Positions 60,262 through 64,000 of a stretch of 64,000 bases of DNA are shown here, one piece after another. The stretch comes from Flavobacterium sp. N502536 (lineage in GTDB: Bacteria > Bacteroidota > Bacteroidia > Flavobacteriales > Flavobacteriaceae). Location: assembly GCF_025947345.1 (NCBI RefSeq), contig NZ_CP110011.1:930001-994000 (forward strand), given 5' to 3'. The first letter of the stretch is position 1. The number at the start of each line of letters is the position of its first letter. The notes under the pieces were generated by a model. That model was not told where the DNA came from, did no database searches, and saw only the letters and a program-made list of their open reading frames with translations. A program made the position numbers and the translations under genes.

Positions 60262-60879
60262 ATGAAAAACATATTTCTGATTGGCATTTTTGCATTATCC
60301 TTAAACGGATTTGCACAAAATAGCAAAACAAAAGGCAGCTCAAATTTTGAAACAATTACACTTGGCGGAGGCTGCTACTGGTGTGTAGAGGCGGTTTACG
60401 AAAATTTAGACGGCGTAAAATCTGTAGTCTCTGGTTTTTCCGGAGGAAAAGTTGCCAACCCAACATACGAACAGGTATGCACAGGAACAACCGGACATGC
60501 CGAAGTAGTTCAAATTACTTATAATAAAAACATAACAGACCTTAACGAAATTTTCAAGGTTTTCTTTACCGTTCATGACCCGACTACCTTAAACCGACAA
60601 GGTGCCGATGTTGGGACACAGTATCGATCTGTTATTTTTTATAAAAATGACGAACAAAAAAAGGCTGCAGAAAGCATTATTGCCGAACTGAACAAAGCAA
60701 AAGTCTACAACAGCCCGATTGTAACGAAAATAGAACCTTTTAGCGTTTTCTATAAAGCTGAAGATTATCACCAGAATTACTATGCGAACAACAAAAACCA
60801 GCCGTATTGCAAAATGGTGATTCAGCCCAAGATCGAAAAATTTGAAAAAGTCTTTAAAGACAAACTAAAAAAGAAATAA
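60262..60879 (+). CDS. msrA: Peptide-methionine (S)-S-oxide reductase MsrA, exported
   Basis: 205 residues. The signal peptide is about 1-18 (ending GFAQ). The catalytic Cys38 is in GGGCYWCVEAVYENLDGV, a variant of the usual GCFWC. Other family blocks are VSGFSGGKV, TTGHAEVVQI, HDPTTLNRQGADVGTQYRS and AEDYHQNYY. It reduces the S isomer of methionine sulphoxide in the periplasm. The electron source is unknown: no membrane partner such as MsrQ or DsbD is adjacent. A terminator follows the gene. Confidence 0.94.
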   Translation: MKNIFLIGIFALSLNGFAQNSKTKGSSNFETITLGGGCYWCVEAVYENLDGVKSVVSGFSGGKVANPTYEQVCTGTTGHAEVVQITYNKNITDLNEIFKVFFTVHDPTTLNRQGADVGTQYRSVIFYKNDEQKKAAESIIAELNKAKVYNSPIVTKIEPFSVFYKAEDYHQNYYANNKNQPYCKMVIQPKIEKFEKVFKDKLKKK

Positions 60880-60909
60880 TACTTGTTTATAAAAGGTTAA
60901 CACAAGTTG

Positions 60910-60937
60910 CCGTCCACACTCGTGGGCGGTTTTTTTA
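60910..60937 (+). terminator. msrBA terminator
   Basis: A stem of 8 bp (ccgtccac / gtgggcgg with one wobble) and a 4-nt loop, followed by T7. Confidence 0.85.
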
Positions 60938-61113
60938 TTTTTTTCTATTACAAAACACATCTCTTTTACACAACTTTCTGCTATAAAATACCAGTTTTAA
61001 TTTTCACAAACCTGCCTGATACCAAACACTTTATTTTTTTATACCCTTTTAGAAGTCTTTTGAAAACTGAGAACTAATTTTACCGTAATTTGTATTCTCA
61101 AAATAATGTAAAA

Positions 61114-62073
61114 ATGAAAGCACTTACCTTTTCTTCTTTCGGAAATTCGGATGTTTTGGACTATATTGAAATTCCGAATCCACAATTAAAAAACGATGAG
61201 ATTTTAGTCGAAATGAAAGCCATCGGATTAAACTTTGCCGATGTTTACAGAAGAAAAGGAAACTATCATTTAAAAGGAAACCCACCTTTTATTGCAGGTT
61301 ACGAAGGTGCCGGAATTATAGTAGACACTAACAATCATCCCGAATATAAAGTGGGCGATCGCGTGGCTTTCGCCGATGTTCCTTTTGCAAATGCAGAATT
61401 GGTTGCAGTAAATACCAACCACGTTTTACCTTTACCGGATATGATTTCGTTCGAAACTGCAGCAGCCGTTTTACTGCAAGGTTTAACAGCACATTATTTA
61501 GCGACCGACAGCCACAAAACCGTAAAAGGCGAGACCGTATTGATTCACGCTGTAGCCGGCGGAGTTGGACAAATTCTCACACAAATCAGCAAACTTTTAG
61601 GAGCAAAAGTAATTGGCTTAACCTCCTCTTCAGAAAAAGCAAAAGTAGCATATGATCAGGGTGCAGATCAGGTTTTTCTTTATAACGAAGACTGGAAATC
61701 CCAAATTTTCAAAACGATTGCAAATGGTGTAGATGTTGTTTACGACAGTATCGGAAGCACTTTAAACGAAAGCTTTGAAGTTACGAAAGAATGCGGACAA
61801 GTGGTTTTCTTTGGAATGGCCGGAGGCGATCCGGAACCCGTAAATCCGAGAATGTTAATGGACGGCTCTAAAACACTAACCGGAGGAGATTTATGGAGTT
61901 ATTTAAATTCCAAAGAAGAAAGAATCAAAAGAGCAACTCAATTATTCAACTGGATTTCTGATGGAAAAATCAAACTTTCGGAACCCACCTCTTTCAAATT
62001 ATCAGAAGGAAAACTAGCACATGATTATCTCGAAAGCCGAAAAAGTACCGGAAAGATCATTCTGATTCCTTAA
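61114..62073 (+). CDS. NAD(P)H quinone oxidoreductase, zinc-independent MDR family
   Basis: 319 residues from ATG 61114 (MKALTFSSFGNSDVL); the frame is open to TTG 61090, a poorer start. The MDR/quinone oxidoreductase pattern is clear: FADVYRRKGNYHL, PFIAGYEGAGIIV, ETAAAVLLQGLTAHYL, and the NADPH-binding Rossmann motif AVAGGVGQILTQISKLLGAKVIGL. No zinc-binding Cys cluster is present. It may reduce quinones or alpha,beta-unsaturated carbonyls; the exact substrate is not inferable. It is monocistronic with a very stable terminator. Confidence 0.9.
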   Translation: MKALTFSSFGNSDVLDYIEIPNPQLKNDEILVEMKAIGLNFADVYRRKGNYHLKGNPPFIAGYEGAGIIVDTNNHPEYKVGDRVAFADVPFANAELVAVNTNHVLPLPDMISFETAAAVLLQGLTAHYLATDSHKTVKGETVLIHAVAGGVGQILTQISKLLGAKVIGLTSSSEKAKVAYDQGADQVFLYNEDWKSQIFKTIANGVDVVYDSIGSTLNESFEVTKECGQVVFFGMAGGDPEPVNPRMLMDGSKTLTGGDLWSYLNSKEERIKRATQLFNWISDGKIKLSEPTSFKLSEGKLAHDYLESRKSTGKIILIP

Positions 62074-62081
62074 TTTTTTTT

Positions 62082-62136
62082 GCCATGAATTCCCGAATCA
62101 TTTAAAATAAATTCGGGAATTCGTGGCGATTTTTTT
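62082..62136 (+). terminator. Long-stem terminator of the quinone oxidoreductase gene
   Basis: A 17-bp stem with one wobble (gccatgaattcccgaat / attcgggaattcgtggc) and a 12-nt loop, then T7. Confidence 0.88.
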
Positions 62137-62160
62137 AATGCAAAACCCAAGCGATCCCGC

Positions 62161-63243
62161 TTAAATCAACTTGTCAATTCCCATTTCGGTTATTTCAGAC
62201 AATTCTAATATTCGGGTTACATCATTTTTATTTGCCACAAAAAACAGATAACTATCTCCTTTGGTATCATAACTCATTAATTCCAAGTCTTGCTTTGCCA
62301 GCTCTTTTTGAATGTACGGAAACAAATCATGGCTGTACGTATCTTCAGGATATTCAAAACTAAAATCCTTTCCAATCATTTCGGATACAAAATATTCAAC
62401 ATCTTCGGGATCAAATTTCCAGTCACTGTGCCAGGAGTTTATTCCCTCAAAAAAGTCAAATTCATAATCATAATCTTCATCCCCTTCCTCTATTCCAAAA
62501 TTATCAAAAAGCACCTGAGACTGATTTTCCAGCAACTCCTCTTCGATTTCCCCTCTCGAAATTAATTCCAAAAACTCTCTAAAATGATCTATTGAAACTT
62601 CATCTGCCATTAAACTTTCAGCAGAAGGCCGAACGATTGTCGAGGGCAATTCAATTTCCATATACTCACAAATTCCCTGCAATACTGTTTTAAAATCTTT
62701 AAAACCTATTTCTTCAATTTGGTTTTTAGGTGCTTCAATATCTATTGGTTCAGCTTCCAGAAGTCCTTTTGTATAATCAAAGAAATAGCTGTTAGAGTAT
62801 AGTATTTTAAAATCGTTTGACTCTAAACTATTAGTACAACAAAAGACGATAATGAAATTTTGCAAAACATGCTTCAGATGCTTTTTCATCTCTGACGAAG
62901 GCTCTGAGTAAAATTCAATATGAAGATAATTGTATGTTGGCTCCTCCAGCATTTCTTCATCAGAAAGCGGGGCAATATTTACTTTTTTGTACAATTCATT
63001 TAAAACTTCATATGCGTTTTTGAATCCGCTTTTTTCTATTTCACTTCTCCCATCTTCATGATCAAATGAACCCGGAAAAGAGTACATCGTCGCAGAAACG
63101 GTATCGTGAATTCCTTTCATTTTAAAATCCACACGACTTGACTCATTTTGCAAATAAGCATAAATAAGATCCAGAACATCAAAAGAAACAATTGATTCCG
63201 GATTGTTATTTCTTCCAAAGAAGTTAGAAAAGAAGTTTTTCAT
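62161..63243 (-). CDS. Acidic protein of unknown function (DUF6630-like)
   Basis: 360 residues, strongly acidic (EEGDEDYDYEFDFFEG near residue 255), with no signal peptide. The N-terminus is MKNFFSNFFGRNNNPESI. The C-terminal part, WHSDWKFDPEDVEYFVSEMIG, followed by helices and strands to DKLI, resembles the DUF6630 domain, which has no assigned role. The N-terminal half (about 20-175) has a similar strand-helix layout and may be a diverged second domain. It is monocistronic, between the quinone oxidoreductase and a large FAD-dependent oxidoreductase. I cannot suggest a function. Confidence 0.55.
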   Translation of the reverse strand: MKNFFSNFFGRNNNPESIVSFDVLDLIYAYLQNESSRVDFKMKGIHDTVSATMYSFPGSFDHEDGRSEIEKSGFKNAYEVLNELYKKVNIAPLSDEEMLEEPTYNYLHIEFYSEPSSEMKKHLKHVLQNFIIVFCCTNSLESNDFKILYSNSYFFDYTKGLLEAEPIDIEAPKNQIEEIGFKDFKTVLQGICEYMEIELPSTIVRPSAESLMADEVSIDHFREFLELISRGEIEEELLENQSQVLFDNFGIEEGDEDYDYEFDFFEGINSWHSDWKFDPEDVEYFVSEMIGKDFSFEYPEDTYSHDLFPYIQKELAKQDLELMSYDTKGDSYLFFVANKNDVTRILELSEITEMGIDKLI

Positions 63244-63311
63244 AAAAAATACTAGAGTATAAAGTTAAAAACACGCTTTACAAACATACTACTTTTACTA
63301 TAAAAAGCATT

Positions 63312-64000
63312 CTATTTTAAAGCCTCAGCAATCATTAAAGCGCATTTTTCTCCATCAATGGCTGCAGAGATAATACCACCTGCATATCCGGCACCTTCTC
63401 CACACGGATATAGTCCTTTAATTTGTAAATGCTCATACGTTAAAGGATCTCTTGGGATTCGAACAGGAGATGATGTTCGGCTTTCCGGAGCATGTAAAAT
63501 AGCTTCATTGGTCAAATAACCACGCATTGATTTTCCAAATTCTTTAAAACCTTCACGCAGAATCTGCGACAAAAATCCCGGAAAAACCTGCCCCATTTCA
63601 ACCGAAGTCGTTCCGGGAACATAAGACGTTTTTGGAATATCAGCCGAAACTTTATTCTGTGTAAAGTCCACCATTCGTTGCGCCGGAACCTTCTGAGTTT
63701 CTCCAGCCAAATGCCAGGCTTTTTGTTCAATACTTTTTTGAAATTCTACCCCGGCCAAAGCTCCAAATTTTGCAAAGGGTTTAAAATCTTCCAATTTCAA
63801 TTCGATTACAATCCCTGAATTTGCGGTAACCTGATCGCGTTTTGATGGAGACCAGCCATTAGTGACTACTTCACCCGGACTCGTTGCACAAGGCGCAATT
63901 ACACCACCCGGACACATACAAAACGAATACATACCGCGACCGTTCACTTGTTTCACAATCGAATAGGGCGCAGGAGGCAAATGCTCACCACGATAATCGC
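63312..64000 (-). CDS. NAD(P)/FAD-dependent oxidoreductase, C-terminal part (cut by window end)
   Basis: The frame is open to the end of the window (…DYRGEHLPPAPYSIV), so the N-terminus lies beyond base 64000. The visible part, about 229 residues, shows the conserved NGRGMYSFCMCPGGVIAPCATSPGEVVTNGWSPSKRD and the C-terminal flavin motif GLYPCGEGAGYAGGIISAAIDGEKCA. These belong to a large family of uncharacterised FAD-dependent dehydrogenases about 500 residues long. No partner gene is visible, and the gene has not been shown to have a substrate. Confidence 0.82.
   Translation of the reverse strand, partial: DYRGEHLPPAPYSIVKQVNGRGMYSFCMCPGGVIAPCATSPGEVVTNGWSPSKRDQVTANSGIVIELKLEDFKPFAKFGALAGVEFQKSIEQKAWHLAGETQKVPAQRMVDFTQNKVSADIPKTSYVPGTTSVEMGQVFPGFLSQILREGFKEFGKSMRGYLTNEAILHAPESRTSSPVRIPRDPLTYEHLQIKGLYPCGEGAGYAGGIISAAIDGEKCALMIAEALK

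Noticed and set aside
2..64000. Search for CRISPR arrays, insertion sequences, prophage or toxin-antitoxin pairs
   Set aside because: No regularly spaced direct repeats, transposase, integrase, phage structural gene or typical toxin-antitoxin pair was seen.

Overview
The window is chromosomal DNA from a member of the Bacteroidota, most likely a Flavobacterium or close relative (inferred from content, not from a database match). The evidence is low GC content, start codons without Shine-Dalgarno sequences, many promoters with the Bacteroidota -7 element TAnnTTTG (several with a TTG 19-20 nt upstream), a SusC/SusD pair, a HmuY-type haem system, lipoproteins with acidic residues after the lipobox cysteine, and a leftover type IX secretion sorting tail. 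I see no prophage, insertion sequence, CRISPR array or rRNA operon. Most of the window is ordinary core genome arranged as short operons.

Layout. 1-5.7 kb: the end of a glycosyltransferase, an ECF sigma factor, a TonB protein, a PH-domain protein, an M48 metalloprotease, lipoyl synthase and GAPDH. 5.7-12 kb: a hybrid histidine kinase, LpxK, a NIF3-family protein, a coiled-coil protein whose zinc ribbon has lost its cysteines, and an alpha/beta hydrolase. 12.1-14.4 kb: an ArsR-type regulator divergent from a cytochrome P450 and an ABM-domain monooxygenase, a compact accessory module. 14.7-20.5 kb: RluF, CorA, a three-gene membrane-protein/regulator cluster, a 165-bp direct repeat, and folD broken by a single-base frameshift. 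20.7-27 kb: Ffh, then an operon of two SGNH hydrolases (one with LysM) and an MBOAT acyltransferase, probably for acylation of a cell-surface polymer.

27-38 kb is the outer-membrane uptake region. It holds HmuY, a TonB-dependent receptor and a divergent DUF6607-type protein, then a SusC/SusD pair bracketed on both sides by related non-coding segments with shared terminator hairpins. 38.5-50 kb: ArgS, an outer-membrane beta-barrel receptor, CutC, FabH, an S9 peptidase, an orphan ABC ATPase, and OmpA and lipocalin-like lipoproteins. 50-56 kb: HtpG, two lipoproteins, a DUF5362 protein and a serine hydrolase. 56.3-56.6 kb: two tandem tRNA-Thr cassettes, each with its own promoter and terminator. 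56.6-64 kb: a small conserved protein, an Idi-QueD-Bcp-ManA run, an exported MsrB/MsrA repair pair, a quinone oxidoreductase, an uncharacterised acidic protein and the C-terminal part of an FAD-dependent oxidoreductase cut by the window end.

The points most worth checking are the folD frameshift, the paired non-coding units around susCD, the cysteine-less zinc ribbon, the ArsR-P450-ABM module with its dyad, and the surface-acylation operon. I did not find a clearly new large system; the candidates are small and are graded accordingly.
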